A stretch of 64,000 nt of DNA from Pempheris klunzingeri (lineage: Eukaryota; Chordata; Actinopteri; Acropomatiformes; Pempheridae): the NCBI RefSeq assembly GCF_042242105.1, contig NC_092012.1:5998470-6062469 (forward strand), in the 5' to 3' direction. A program made the translations under genes and the position numbers. The notes under the pieces are model-generated. The model was not told where the DNA came from. It ran no database searches and saw only the letters and a program-made list of their open reading frames with translations. Positions 1-11,101 of the stretch are shown one piece after another (the stretch's first letter is position 1; each line of letters begins with the position of its first letter).

Positions 1-1202
1 TGCTTTCCATTGAACTGTCTGCACCAAAGCGAATAATCGTACGTCTCAAAATGTTGAACTGTTCCTTTAAGACATCCGTTCCTTTACAACATTTGGATTT
101 TGAGAGGACCCTTCATGCTGCTAAATTTGTAGTCCACCTGGAAGGAATGGAAGCAGGTGTGTTGATGACAAATGATCAGACTATCAAAACTCACATCAGC
201 AGCAGGCACTGCTGTAATCACAGCACTCTGTATGTTACCACACGACTCAGCTGGAGTACTTAAGGAGTCCTCAAGTCAGTGATGGGACTAAGCAGTGGGT
301 AACAGTGTGAGGCACCCAGCTTGTTAACAGCCCGTGTGGATGTTGAAATTGAAGTGATATTATGAACTATTTTTAGTGTCAGTTGGCACCAAAAATTCAC
401 ACCAACTGGGGAACAGTAAGGTGGCAGAAAAATAGATAAATGGGGCATCAATTTCTTCTTTTTGGAAATTAGTAAAAGTACTGATATCTTAGCAAAAACT
501 ACGTTATAATGAAGATATTCAACTTTAACCCCTAACTGAATAATAATGAATTAACAAATATTAACGTTTGTAACAGTGTTGATGCTTCAGAGTAAGTCTG
601 GACGAGGAGCACAGGTGCTTTCACCTTGAGCGTGTTCCTGGAAAAACTTGACTGTTGTGAATCGCCTCCTAATTCTTTCCTTCTGGCCTCTATCGTTTGG
701 CCTCCACCCCAACCTAAAGGCCTCATGTTCATTAATAGAAACATTTATTTCAGAATTCAGAATTTCAGCAAAATACTCTCTTGACCGTTTAATTGTCGAT
801 GAGGCTCATCTGATAAAGAGACTTTGACTTGGGTTATTACAACAGGCTAATCTTGCAGGTTAAACTCATTTCCAGTGCGTTAGCTTGAAGAAAATTGATT
901 TGAATTTGGCTAATAATAAATTTGACATAGCCTCAATTTAGATAGCAATCATTTAATTTCATTCAAATTAATTTGGCTCAGCTGGAGGTGTGAATTAACC
1001 TGCCCATACCCCTTGGTGAAATATGTACATTCTTTAGCGAGAACCTGGTGTTAGTTAATTCATTTCAGCACCCTGCCAGACAGTCACATCCAAAATTGTT
1101 GAGCTCAATTAAAACAGGCACGGTCTTATCTACAGAGCATGTTTTTGCAATGACAGAATGAAACCCTGGCTTGTCCAAATATGTTCTTGATACTGAATAA
1201 GT

Positions 1203-1245
<43 letters not shown>

Positions 1246-3072
1246 CTGAATGTTTTTGTGTATATTTCAAGAATAAAAGAACCATTTTTTATTCAGTATC
1301 ATGGGTGAAAAAGTGGTGTAAAAGCATTTAATATGAAGTCACAAAACGAAGAAAACATTTTTTGGGAGTGATGTTGTTTATTAAGGCGTCATCACGTTCC
1401 ATGACATTTCCCAAGCAGTGGTAACTGATGTAGAAGTCTCCCATTATCCATCTGTCCTGTATTATTCCTGCAGTAATCACTGCAATTCTTTAACACTGCG
1501 GCACAAAACACCTCTCACTCAGACAAAATGGCTCTCGCGCTGATTGATGTCTGGATTAGAGCGAGGAAGGAAGCAGCGCTGCCGTGCCTGCCGCCGAATC
1601 ATGTATCCACGGCAAAAAAAAAATCACACATCTCCGAGTTATTGTTGGCTGTTTGGGCCAAGCTGAGGCACATATCAATCATAATCAGGACGCACATTGA
1701 TTGAGTGTGGGCTTCACTAATGATGAGTGAAAGGATCAACGGAGCTGAAGGATGTTTTTTTCCACCAGATGGATTTTCTGCACATATACAGTCACAAACG
1801 TGTTTTTATACAACATAGAGCAGTAAGTACGATTATAAATGAACAATTGTGAAATATTGATAGATTTTATTGTACACAGGTATTAGACGCATTAAAGGAG
1901 GAGAGAGTGTAGTTAATCCCTGTCTATTCCCTCCGGGCCCGACAACATCGTAACAGTCAAAAAAGAGACGTTTTTGCTGCTGAAGGTTGTCCCTCAAAGT
2001 TAAAGAAAACGTAGGAGAAGAATAACAATAAGAATTAAAGTTTTTCAAAAATGCAGCATCAAGTATTTTCTAACTTTGCTCAAGGTGTGGAGCAAGGCTA
2101 ACTCTCCGAGGTGCACACTGTCACTACGAGAAGCTCACATCTCTGTTTGGATACCTGGAGGTCAGAAGATTTAAGCAGTATATTAGATGATATAGTTGTT
2201 GCTGCTGAGTAGTGCTAAGACCAAATACACAACTTCCTTCCTGAATACCAAAACCTCTGTCTATGAATAACAAAACAGCACCCAGCTTCCCTCCACCTCC
2301 CTCGCTGGTGTAGAAAAACAAACTTAAGTCTTTGGTTTGAAGGTTCAATTCTCAGACTCCGGCTGTGACTGCCAGTTGTGGAATATATTCAAATTTAACT
2401 GCTTTTGCCTTCCTTATGCCTCGACAAAGTCATGGTTGACATGGATAATGTCATTGTTCAGCATGGCTTTTGAATTTTGTTGCAGAGGCCTCGGCGAGCC
2501 AGCTGTGTCATCTGTTATTCTTTATATCTGTTCTATTTTTGTTGGTTTTTTTTTTTTTTTTTACAAATGACTCATTCTGGGTTTTTCTTGTTAGATGTTC
2601 TGATTGTGCTAATGTCTTCTTCTTTTTTTTAACAGCATCCTGTAGCTTTGTTTCACACACAAAATAATTAAAAGTTATTGCAAATCTTAATTTTCAACAT
2701 CCTTCAAAACATATTCTTCATTAGGAAAAAACTTCATTTGATTCCTTTTGGCAACATACTGTATGTAAATGGCTGACAGTTAATTTTGGCTGTTGCAGTG
2801 TAGTTAAAATAGATTGCCTTCAGAGATCCCTCTATTTCAAAGCAATGAATCTACTCAACACAATGCATAATCTAACGTAAGTATCACTTGTGGTGGCTGA
2901 CAACAGACCTTTACAAACTCCTTTGTCATTTCCATCCACAAATGTCACTTTCAGAGAGTCTTATTTACAAAAAACCCCACATTATAGGTTGTATATCAAC
3001 TGCCAGTAAATGCAACTGGCAGACTTTCTTTCAGAGGAGTTCATGACTTTGGTCTTGGGATTCTTTTCAGTT
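1..3072. other. Noncoding region 3' of MUC15
   Basis: I see no exon with credible splice sites on either strand here. Contents are AT-rich unique-looking DNA, a GT microsatellite, a run of T at about 2549-2567, and two stretches rich in homeodomain-like cores (AATTA, TAATTA) at about 890-1090 and 1480-1740. These have the texture of conserved noncoding elements, but conservation cannot be judged from one sequence. The 3' UTR of MUC15 must extend into the right end of this interval; I did not find an unambiguous poly(A) signal for it. Confidence 0.5.
1204..1243. repeat. (GT)20 microsatellite
   Basis: An uninterrupted GT dinucleotide run of 40 bases. Confidence 0.95.
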
Positions 3073-3188
3073 TCAGCGGCGTCCTGGAATATTGGTCATT
3101 TGGATGTTGTCCCCTTGCAGCGCTGGGTTGTAATAGGCCGAACGACCGAAGTTCAAGTCCAAAGGTTCATTGTTGTCTAATCTGAGAA
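3073..3188 (-). CDS. muc15: muc15 last coding exon, cytoplasmic tail
   Basis: After an acceptor (gtctaatttctag) the exon supplies the last two bases of a Val codon and 37 further residues before TGA at 3075-3073. The tail contains LRLDNNEPLDLNFG and AYYNPAL. The VLRLDN and YYNP segments match the tail of human mucin-15 and are the strongest homology signal for this gene. Confidence 0.88.
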
Positions 3189-4551
3189 CTAGAAATTAGA
3201 CAAGTTAACATTAAACATTTTGCACCATTAAACTCTTCATTACAACCTTGTATTTTACAGTGAAGAAGCCTGTTTTTTCCCCTGTTAATGCTGGATTTAC
3301 ATTGAAGGTTAAATGTTTTTTATTGAGGTTATTGAAATTTAAATGTGTTTAAATCCTATGTTTTGATACTGAAGGAAAAATCCACCCTAAAACCATTTCA
3401 TCCATTTCAAAACCATTTCAACAGTTACTGTGGTTGTGGAAATTGTGAGTCTGTATTGTTATTTTGGGTCACGCTGGTTTTATTCCCACAGATAACTGGC
3501 CAAACCGTCATATTTATATATTCCAACATTTTGAGTGTAAAACTGCCTCAGAATTAAAGAGCAAAGGTTGCCTTGCTGAGCCTCCATTTTGAACCACCAT
3601 TCAAAGAAATCAGTCACACAAAGCTCTTTTCCTGAATCATCATCGGTCCCGTTGAGTCCTTACTGTCATCAGCAACTAGAAGTTCTGAACGCAATAGGTT
3701 CACACACCCTTCATATTGAGTTTTTTGAAAGTCATTGTGGGAACTGTAGGAAATCCCTGCACATCACATTTGTGCAAACAAGGCAGATTGAAGGTAAGTA
3801 AGTACACTGAAGAAGTAATTCACACTTCACTACAGAATAACAACTGCAGTACAGAAGCAGGGTTGCTAGCCCTCCAGGGAAAATTTTGTCTCAATTCCTG
3901 AGGAGGAGTTTTTTACAGTTGTAGATTCTTCAACAAACTGATATTGTAGTAAATTTGGCTGATTTTACTATAAATAACACAGCTAAGATGTAAGGCCATT
4001 GTTTCTCCCCTGTTATTGTCCTGTTTAGAAGTGTCTTATCCAAACAGAGCATCTAAGAATAGAGTGTGTTGTGTATTGTAGAGATTGTAATGCCCATTCC
4101 AAATTGGTAATTTTGGGGTACGAATAAACCTGACATGACTTGACTTTTTCAATATTTTGTTCTGGATGGTAGCTTTTGTTTCATGCAGGAATCTTTGAGT
4201 GGTGGTTGGCATCGCTGACATATTTTTCAAGGATCAATTCACACCGAAAGGCCTCACGTGGCTCCTCCAGTGTTTGAGAAAGTATGCATGAGATATACAC
4301 AACAATCCTACCATAATCCTACCATGGGGTTAGTCTGACTGCTCTGAAACATACAGACATACCTGTATGCTGCAGCATTTCAGCTGCACTTTAATAGAAA
4401 GGTTAAATATTGAGGAACAAATGAGAACAGTGGGAACAAAATGCTGTTTTCCTCTGAGTTCATGGCAAGAATGAGACAAATTGCAAACTGTCATAGTAGA
4501 TCCGATTTTGCATGGTGAGGTTACCTTATTAAAGCAGGATGGAGATGTGTG

Positions 4552-4586
<35 letters not shown>

Positions 4587-7500
4587 AACATTCAATGAAA
4601 TAAGGAATTTTCACTTTAGCAAATACACCTTGCTTTCAAAGATCTTAATGAGCTCTCCAAATTAAAAATACTCCTATGAGAAGGAGACAGGGCATATCTC
4701 GATGCTGCCCAATATGTATCAACAAGCCACAACCTAATGGACAGTGACTGGCCTAGACACACACACACACACACACACACACAGTCTGATGTGATCTGCT
4801 GACATGCTAGAGAATATGGATATAGGATATGCTGTAGATAGTGTATATATAATTAACTAATCAATTTTAATGTCTTATTACTGTTGTGTGCATATTATCG
4901 TATACTGTCCTAATTATTGAGTAAACTGTTTTTTGTTTGTAATGACATTGTTTCTGAAATTCTCATGCCAGTGAAGCCAATTGAATTAAAATTGAATTGA
5001 ACTTGATAGAGACAGAGACCAGGACCGGAATAACAGGGTGGCTTAAAAGATGCCTTGCTACCTCAGAAATTTACAAGAGCGAAACTCCAAGGTTGTAGTA
5101 ACAATGAATACAGCAAGAGATGACGCTTCACATGTACTGCTAGGTTTTATTTTTACACAGTCTGAGTCAAAAACAGGTTTTATCCCCATTAAATGAGAAA
5201 CCAACAAACAACCTTGCCACAATGTGGTGCCAGGAGTGTCGAGAGCACACAGGGTTGGTAAGAGGCCGATTTCACCCAGCTGTCTAGCTAGCCATCCCCA
5301 CAGCGAGCAGCAGTCCTGTTTTCTTCTAGCCGCAGCAGCTCTCTGTGTAGCCTCTCCTGGTCTCGGCTGCACACAATGACTGCTGATGGCCTTTCTTTCG
5401 TACTATATGTGTGTGTAGGGCTGCCAGCTTTGACTAATAGAAATACAGAACAGCCACAGTTGGATAGTGCTGGTTGAAGCGTGGTTTAAGAGTAACTAAA
5501 TAAAGTAGTGTTTGATTGTGAGGGATGGATTAAACCTGACTAAACCCCAGTGGTGGGCCGTCAGGGCCAGCAAGGCCTTCTCTGCTGGCCTAATCTCAGA
5601 ATCAATGATTTACGTCATGTGTTGCCAGGGTCAAAGAAATCTGCCCTGAGGCCTTCAGAATCAAAAGTGCAGGCGCCCGTAGCTTAAAATACATCGCAAT
5701 GAAACTGTTGCTTTAACCAATCAGATTTCGAGTTGGTGACCCCAGGGCCTCCTAGCAGGCGCACGATGACTTTTCACGTATTTTCACGTCCTCTGATTGG
5801 CTGGTCAGAGAGCTTAGCCAAAGCTAGCGATTCTTATCTGTAGCGACCTGCACAAGCTAAAAACTTAAATCATAAGTATTAATAGCAGTTTTTTTAACCC
5901 ACAATGGCTGACGGAGGAGAAGATGTTAATTTGGTCGCAGATCTACTTAGAAATCCATTTTCAAGGTGGACTTTCCAAGAAAAGCTGGACATTTTGAGGA
6001 AATGCCGGCCCACCCCCAAAGCTAGCAAGCCTGTCCCAGCCGGGAAAAGGGTTCGTCCGCCACTTTCAGGTCAGCAACTACGAGCGGTACCCTCGGCTTA
6101 CAGGCTCCGAGGAGCAAATTGTGTTGCTGAGAATGCCTGGTGTTGACAACTGAACGACTCTGTGTTTGGAGCCAAGTCGGTGGTTAGAGTGTTTGGTGAC
6201 TTGTTGAATTCTTTTAATTGGGTTTCTTGCTTTTTCTCGTAACATGAGATACCTCTCTGCGATGCAACGTCCTGTTATACTGCCTTTCTGTATAATATTG
6301 ATGGTTTCTATAGCCGTGACGTCATAATGATTCAGGTAGGACGCCACTGAAGGCCCAGGTGTAAAATGAACGGTGAACCCAAATATTCAATGGTGCTTAT
6401 GAATGTCTCCAAATTGCCTGTAGCTACCAAGATCTCTGAACCTGCTCATTCTGCAGACAAGCATGAGTGCAACATACAATAGCGCCCAGTTTAAAAAGCA
6501 CTAAAATCATTACAATTAATTAAGCCTCAAACAATTAGTAATGCAATGACTGTTCACTATAACTGTGTATAAAGATTTGGAAAAATGTCTGACGGTTTGA
6601 ACATAAAACATAACAGCTAGATATTTCTGTTTAATTCTTTACTCATATGTTACAATAATGCACTGTAAAGTTTTTTTTATTTAAATTAGATTTTTTTTTA
6701 AGCAAGTATTGATCTATGTGATTGTTTGCCACCATGCTTCCCCAGGAATATTCCTCTAGATCCACCCCAGACAGACACAAAGACAGAGAGAGAGAATGGA
6801 TGAGCCAAGTGCTAAAATGAATAGTTTAACATTTAATAACAGCATAGTTAGATTAGAAGAATGATACTACTCTCATCTTTGTATGTTAAAAATGTAGCTA
6901 CAGCCAGCAGCCGGTTACCTTAGCTTAGCATAAAAAATGGATGTAATAAAATTCACCTACCAGCACTTCTAAAGCTCACTAATTAACACATTGGATCTTG
7001 CTTGTTTAATCCATTAAAAAAAGGTGTAAAAATTTAACTTTGCCATTTTTCAGGGCTGTTGTATATCAGACTCCCAAGAAATGATAAGCGATTGAGTGAG
7101 TGAGTGAGTGAAGCAACAATAATGCACATCATATTTAGCTGTTATGGTTTAGAATTACATTAAAAGTTTACCCACAAAGATTAGAAATCTTTGTCAGATC
7201 AAGCTGGCAAACCTAATTTAATTCTGATCAGGGTAATAGATAACAGTGTATTTACATATGTCCTATGGTGGAATTTTCCTTTAAAACGCCAACAGAGTTT
7301 AGCATTTTACTGTCAAGGAGAGGGGGCATACCTGGGTCTGATGGATACTCCTCAACCAGTTTCCTGTGAGAGAAACCCTTCTGGTGTTTCTTCTTCAGGA
7401 TGATGAAGGCCACCAGTCCCACACAGCCTACAGCCACCGCCGTTCCCAGCACAGCCCCCCACGCTCCGTTCCTGTTACTCTTCTGGTGATCTGATTCCAA

Positions 7501-10500
7501 GCCTTTATTAGGAGAAGGAGGGGTCAAGGAGGTGGGGGAGTGCAATAAATAATTTGTCAACAATGAAATTATTCAAATCAACTGCTGTCTTCAAGGGTTA
7601 ATTGTCAGATAATTATCGCTGAAATGTGGTACTGAAAATTGTGAAATTTGTGTTTCCAGCAGCAGCACTCTAATACAAAACCCAATTACTCAGCTGTACA
7701 GATTTGTCTAATTTACGCAGCGATAATTAATGCAATTAGCATGCCAAAATCATGCTAATTTCTTGAATATATTTGAATACTTTAAGATGGCAGGCTGTGA
7801 ATATCTAGATAAAGTAGATTGTGACTGAACAGTACTTTAGTTCCCATTATTTTAAATCGCTTTTAACTTAATGCACTGAGAGTTTGAACCAAATAACAAT
7901 ATGATTGACATTAAATATAGCACAGAGATAATTATCACCTGCACATATCAACATCTGTGCTCTCACATTATGACAGCTGTGCAGCTTGAAAAAAATACTG
8001 CATCCAAACAATTAAGTATATAAATGAACAATAGACTTAAAGTTGATACTTTTTTAAGTGTAATTGTTGAAGTTACTTAAAGAACTTTTCCTACTGTGTT
8101 CAATGTGTTTGGGACAACAGAAGTGGGGGAAAAAGGCAGATTTTGAAAGTGACAGAATTATCTTCATTATCCTTTGACTTAGAAATACTACAATTGTATT
8201 TTATCGGCACTCACACATAAATAATTCAGTTGCTCCATTTATCCACAAATGTCTCAATTTTCCAACTAGCTAGGATCAATTTACCCCGAACCTGAGACAA
8301 GGACTATTTTTGCAGACATTGTATTTCAATTCCTATTTTCTTTAGCTGCATTTTTCCACTTCATTTGAAGGTGGTCATAATAAATAAGTAATAGTGTGGT
8401 GATCCTACCCGCTCTCCCTTGAATGTTGGCACACAAATATGTGTTAAAGTAGAGGTTACTGTAAGTCATGTTGAATTTTGAAATACTTTTTTTCTCTCTC
8501 AGGGGCAAAGAAAATCCTAATAAAATCCTAAACACCCGTGTAGGTGTGAAGTGTTTTTAGAAGAGCTCGCAGCATGGATGGTATTGTTTGTATGTTGGTC
8601 AGTCGACCACTTTGTCAATATTGATAAAGCTCAACAAACTACAGGACATCTGTACCAAACATCCTGTACCTCCATCCAGGTTCCCCTGAGGATGAATCCT
8701 ACTGATTTTTCCTCTGGTCCCAGCTTGGGGTTCCTATTTGTTTTGTCTGAAATTTTCTCAACAACTGTTGGACTGATAGCCATGACTGTAGGAACATCTC
8801 AGGATAAACAGTTTGTTGATCCTCTGACTTTTCATCGACTTTGGTTTATGTTCAAATACAAAACTAATGACATTCCCATCATCCTCAGCATGTTTAGTGG
8901 TCACTTGCAGATGTCCGCATGCTATTCAGTAAACTAAGATGGTGAACATGTTATATATTATCAGCATGGTAACGTAGACATTGTGAGCATGTTAACGTAT
9001 CGATGTTATATTCAGCTCAAATCACTGCCGTGCCTGAGTGCAGCCGCAGAGAGCTGCTAGCACGGCTGCAGACTCTCATTGTATTAGGATGAAACATGAT
9101 TGTCATGCATAAGAAACCTAATGTCATTGTTAAAACTATACGTTGCCCTGGTCTAGTAAGGTCAAGCAGCTCAAGTGAATGGATATTTTTATTTACAGAT
9201 GTCAGTAAAAGCAATGCTGCCTTGTAGGCCCATATTTAAAGACTGTCTGTACTCAACGCTTTGTGTTTGTGGACAGTTTTTGTGTGCACACTGTGCCTGT
9301 CATGGTGACTGTGGAGCAGTTTTTGTTTCTTCTTGTGTTGCCTGCAGTTTCACAACTGTTTTCCAACTGTTCATTGCCATCATCTGTTAGTGTTACGTCC
9401 TGCTGTCACATCTGTCCATGTGATGTAAGTTTTATTTTAATCCCAACCTCGCGCCAGCTCTCAAAAGGACTTTTTTTCCCCCTTCTTGCCATGGGGCTGG
9501 TACTGAGCCTGTCCTCATATATTTTGCAGGAAAAGTATCTTTTCGGATAGATAGAGAGATAGAGAGATAGATAGAGAGATAGAGAGATAGAGAGATTGAT
9601 TGATAGATTTGCTGTAGTGTGTATGACAAGCAGTTTCTTTTTCAGCCCTATCCTTGATCTTGTGGTCGACACTAAAGACTCGTCTCACGCCCCTGCACCA
9701 AGGCAGCACAAGTATCTTTGACCTCAGCTCCTGGCTGCCTTTTTCAGGTTTTTTTGCCACTAAAACAGGGTTTCATTGTCCTGCTGAGAAGGTGGTTGTA
9801 ATAGAGCCCTTCGCTCATAGCAGCCACATCGATAGCACCTGAAACCCAACCCAACCTTTTCCTGTGAAAGAAGGGGTGTTTGTCCTCTGCCAGTGGGAAA
9901 ATAGATGCAGACAAATGTGGGTCGGGGAAAGGGCGGAAAAAAGCAATGTCTAAGACAAACGGCAGTGATATATGCTATTGAGCAATGAGCATAGTGTTAC
10001 GTTAGAACCAAGTCTCCAAAGGTGATCTCTAAAGGATTTTGTCCCTGTTCTGTTACCTCAATGCTCAAACGTTACCACATGTTGGTCAGGCTTAGAATTT
10101 CACACAAATGTTAATTTTTCCTGCTACCTATCTATAAAGTGATGTCATGCTGCTAGGAAAGCATTAAAAAAAAAAGCCTTTTTTCTGGACACAGAAATGT
10201 GCACCAGATAATGTGACACCTGAAAGTGCAGCAGTACCTCTTTCTGCACTGCCCCCTGAGGCTGAAGCTTTTTCTGTCTTGTTGGCCTTCTCAGGTGTGC
10301 TCGGAGCAGCAGGAGCTATAGTCGCAGGGCTCCTTTCTGTGGTCTCAGATAGGAACGCTGTTGTAGATGGAGGCGTGGTGGATGTTTCATTTATCTCTGG
10401 CATTGTTGTGGTTGTTACAGTTGTTGCGTTGGTAGATTCTGTCCCATTAGTTAACCCTGCATCCTCGTCTGGTTTTGTTGTGGATTCCTGAGTAACATTT

Positions 10501-11081
10501 GTCTCTGCAGCCGAGGTTGTCTCCTGTGAGTCAGTGTGGTTTGAGTAATCTGGAAAGCTGGTGGAGTTTTGTGCACTCAGATGAGTTGTGGAGTTTTGAA
10601 AAGTCGTCGTTGAGTTGTCAGATTCCTCCTTGGCTTCTGTCAGGTTGATCTGGCTCGAGTTTTTAGAATCAGCTGGAGAAACGGTGGCATCTGGCAATTC
10701 AGGTTGCTTGGTTGAAACATTTGAAAATGTTGGAGGCGCGGTGATGGTGACAGCAGACAAATTATCAGATGTATCAAGTTGAGCTGTATCTGAGTTCTCC
10801 ACATTCGCCTCTTCTTCAGTCTGTGCTGCCATGGAGCCAGATGCTATCCCGCTGTAATCATTACTTGACTCCATAGCAGTCGCATCAGCTGCCTGGTCAT
10901 ATTCTGTCTCGTCTGCAGTAACTGCAGCGTTTTGACTTCCAGCTGAATTTTTAGCTTGACCACGGAGCCAGCTTTGATCAATTGTCCGACCTGGAGAGTC
11001 GGTTGAATATTGGAGCGCTGCCAGGTGAAAGGCTTGGACAAGCAGGAGGAGGCCTGCTGTGAGTTTTAAACACAGTCCCAT
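3073..11081 (-). CDS. muc15: Mucin-15, spliced gene (3 coding exons)
   Basis: Mucin-15 is a heavily glycosylated type I membrane protein of epithelial surfaces. The coding sequence is join(11081..10238, 7502..7332, 3188..3073) on the minus strand, about 376 residues (human about 334). Residues 1 to about 22 (MGLCLKLTAGLLLLVQA...) form a signal peptide. Residues 25 to about 281 are Ser/Thr/Ala-rich with many N-x-S/T sequons (for example NSS, NLT, NHT, NGT), as in a mucin ectodomain, but without tandem repeats. The second exon carries a hydrophobic segment (GAVLGTAVAVGCVGLVAFII) followed by a KKKH stop-transfer. The tail contains VLRLDN and YYNP, both also in human MUC15, which decides the name. 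Both introns are phase 1 and the joined frame stays open. The start is the ATG at 11081; the frame runs two codons upstream, but only with a GTG. In human, MUC15 lies antisense inside ANO3; no ANO3 exon was recognised here. Confidence 0.88.
4557..4583. repeat. (GT)n microsatellite
   Basis: Pure GT run of about 27 bases inside the muc15 intron. Confidence 0.9.
4757..4782. repeat. (AC)n microsatellite
   Basis: Pure AC run of about 26 bases inside the muc15 intron. Confidence 0.9.
4845..5000 (+). mobile_element. LINE 3' tail (L2/Rex-like), truncated
   Basis: The segment ends with gaagccaattgaattaaaattgaattgaact, the short A/T pentamer tail typical of fish L2-type non-LTR retrotransposons. Only 3' UTR-like sequence is present, with no reverse transcriptase. 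The family assignment rests on recall of the tail type. Confidence 0.4.
5548..6349 (+). mobile_element. hAT-type transposon relic, internally deleted
   Basis: The element is bounded by short inverted termini: CAGTGGTGGGCC at the left, and CGCCACTG at the right, which reads CAGTGGCG on the other strand. No convincing 8-base target duplication is visible, so exact ends are uncertain. Inside are a CCAATCAG box at 5717-5724 and its inverted copy at 5793-5800, a tandem TTTTCACGTM pair at 5771-5790, then the start of a transposase-like frame. The element ends with a full CRE palindrome (TGACGTCA, 6317-6324). At about 0.8 kb it is far too short for a whole element. Confidence 0.6.
5904..6150 (+). 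pseudogene. N-terminal fragment of hAT/ZMYM1-like transposase, broken
   Basis: The frame opens with ATG at 5904 (MADGGEDVNLVADLL) and continues with FQEKLDILRKCRPTPK. This resembles the N-terminus of the TTF-zinc-finger/ZMYM1-like hAT transposases common in fish. Near 6048 the reading shifts by one base: the similarity continues in another frame with NYERYP and LTGSE. The next expected block, a Cys-rich stretch with a Trp between two Cys, carries a TGA in place of the Trp at about 6133. No catalytic domain follows. This is a dead fragment. Confidence 0.6.
6880..7060 (-). repeat. Dispersed teleost repeat, CAGGCTAACTG family, antisense copy
   Basis: The stretch gctacagccagcagccggtt followed by agcttagca, and the later cacctaccagcact, recur in a second copy at about 39,800-39,910. 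The family is abundant in percomorph fish. This copy is partial. Confidence 0.55.
7332..7502 (-). CDS. muc15: muc15 transmembrane exon
   Basis: This 171-base exon is bounded by an acceptor (ctcctaataaag) and the donor CAG|GTATGC. It encodes the juxtamembrane stretch LESDHQKSNRNG, one membrane span, a basic stop-transfer and the start of the cytoplasmic tail (SHRKLVEEYPSDP). Both boundaries are phase 1. Confidence 0.88.
8580..9095 (+). repeat. Dispersed teleost repeat (GATGAATCCTACTGA family)
   Basis: Characteristic blocks are gaggatgaatcctactga, gatcctctgacttttcatc, taagatggtgaacatg, gagcatgttaacg and agagctgctagcacggctg. A shorter relative containing aggatgaatcctactgac lies at 54,430. I recognise the block order as a high-copy repeat of percomorph genomes. 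It is noncoding. Confidence 0.6.
9545..9606. repeat. (GATA)/(GAGA) microsatellite
   Basis: About 60 bases of interspersed GATA and GAGA units. It creates spurious Ser/Leu/Tyr-rich frames on the minus strand. Confidence 0.9.
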
Positions 11082-11101
11082 TTTCACCTTCTGGTTTCAC
11101 T
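10238..11101 (-). CDS. muc15: muc15 exon with start codon, signal peptide and mucin domain
   Basis: The exon starts after a pyrimidine-rich acceptor (cttgtgtttcag) at 11102, has 20 bases of 5' UTR, and opens with ATG at 11081. It encodes the first 281 residues and one base of the next codon. The donor chosen is GAG|GTACTG after 10238. A second in-frame donor, CAG|GTGTCA after 10220, has the same phase and would add six residues. Because the exon begins in 5' UTR, at least one noncoding upstream exon must exist at higher coordinates; I could not place it. Confidence 0.85.

Larger units (their letters stand above)
3189..7331. other. muc15 last intron
   Basis: About 4.1 kb of intron. It holds two dinucleotide microsatellites, a LINE 3' tail, an hAT-type relic (5548-6349), an antisense copy of a teleost dispersed repeat (about 6880-7060) and a short (GAGT)n run at about 7093-7111. 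No other exon was recognised on either strand. Confidence 0.6.
7503..10237. other. muc15 first coding intron
   Basis: About 2.7 kb of intron. It holds a copy of a teleost dispersed repeat (8580-9095), a GATA/GAGA microsatellite and otherwise AT-rich sequence. The 128-codon frame at 8551-8937 lies in the repeat and is not a gene. Confidence 0.6.

Noticed and set aside
8551..8937. 128-codon plus-strand frame
   Set aside because: Mostly lies in a high-copy teleost repeat (8,580-9,095) and is not a gene.
9406..9672. Ser/Leu/Tyr repeat frames on the minus strand
   Set aside because: Translations of the GATA/GAGA microsatellite.
10213..10491. 92-codon plus-strand frame
   Set aside because: Antisense of the MUC15 mucin exon; its Val/Ala-rich composition is the complement of Thr/Ser codons.
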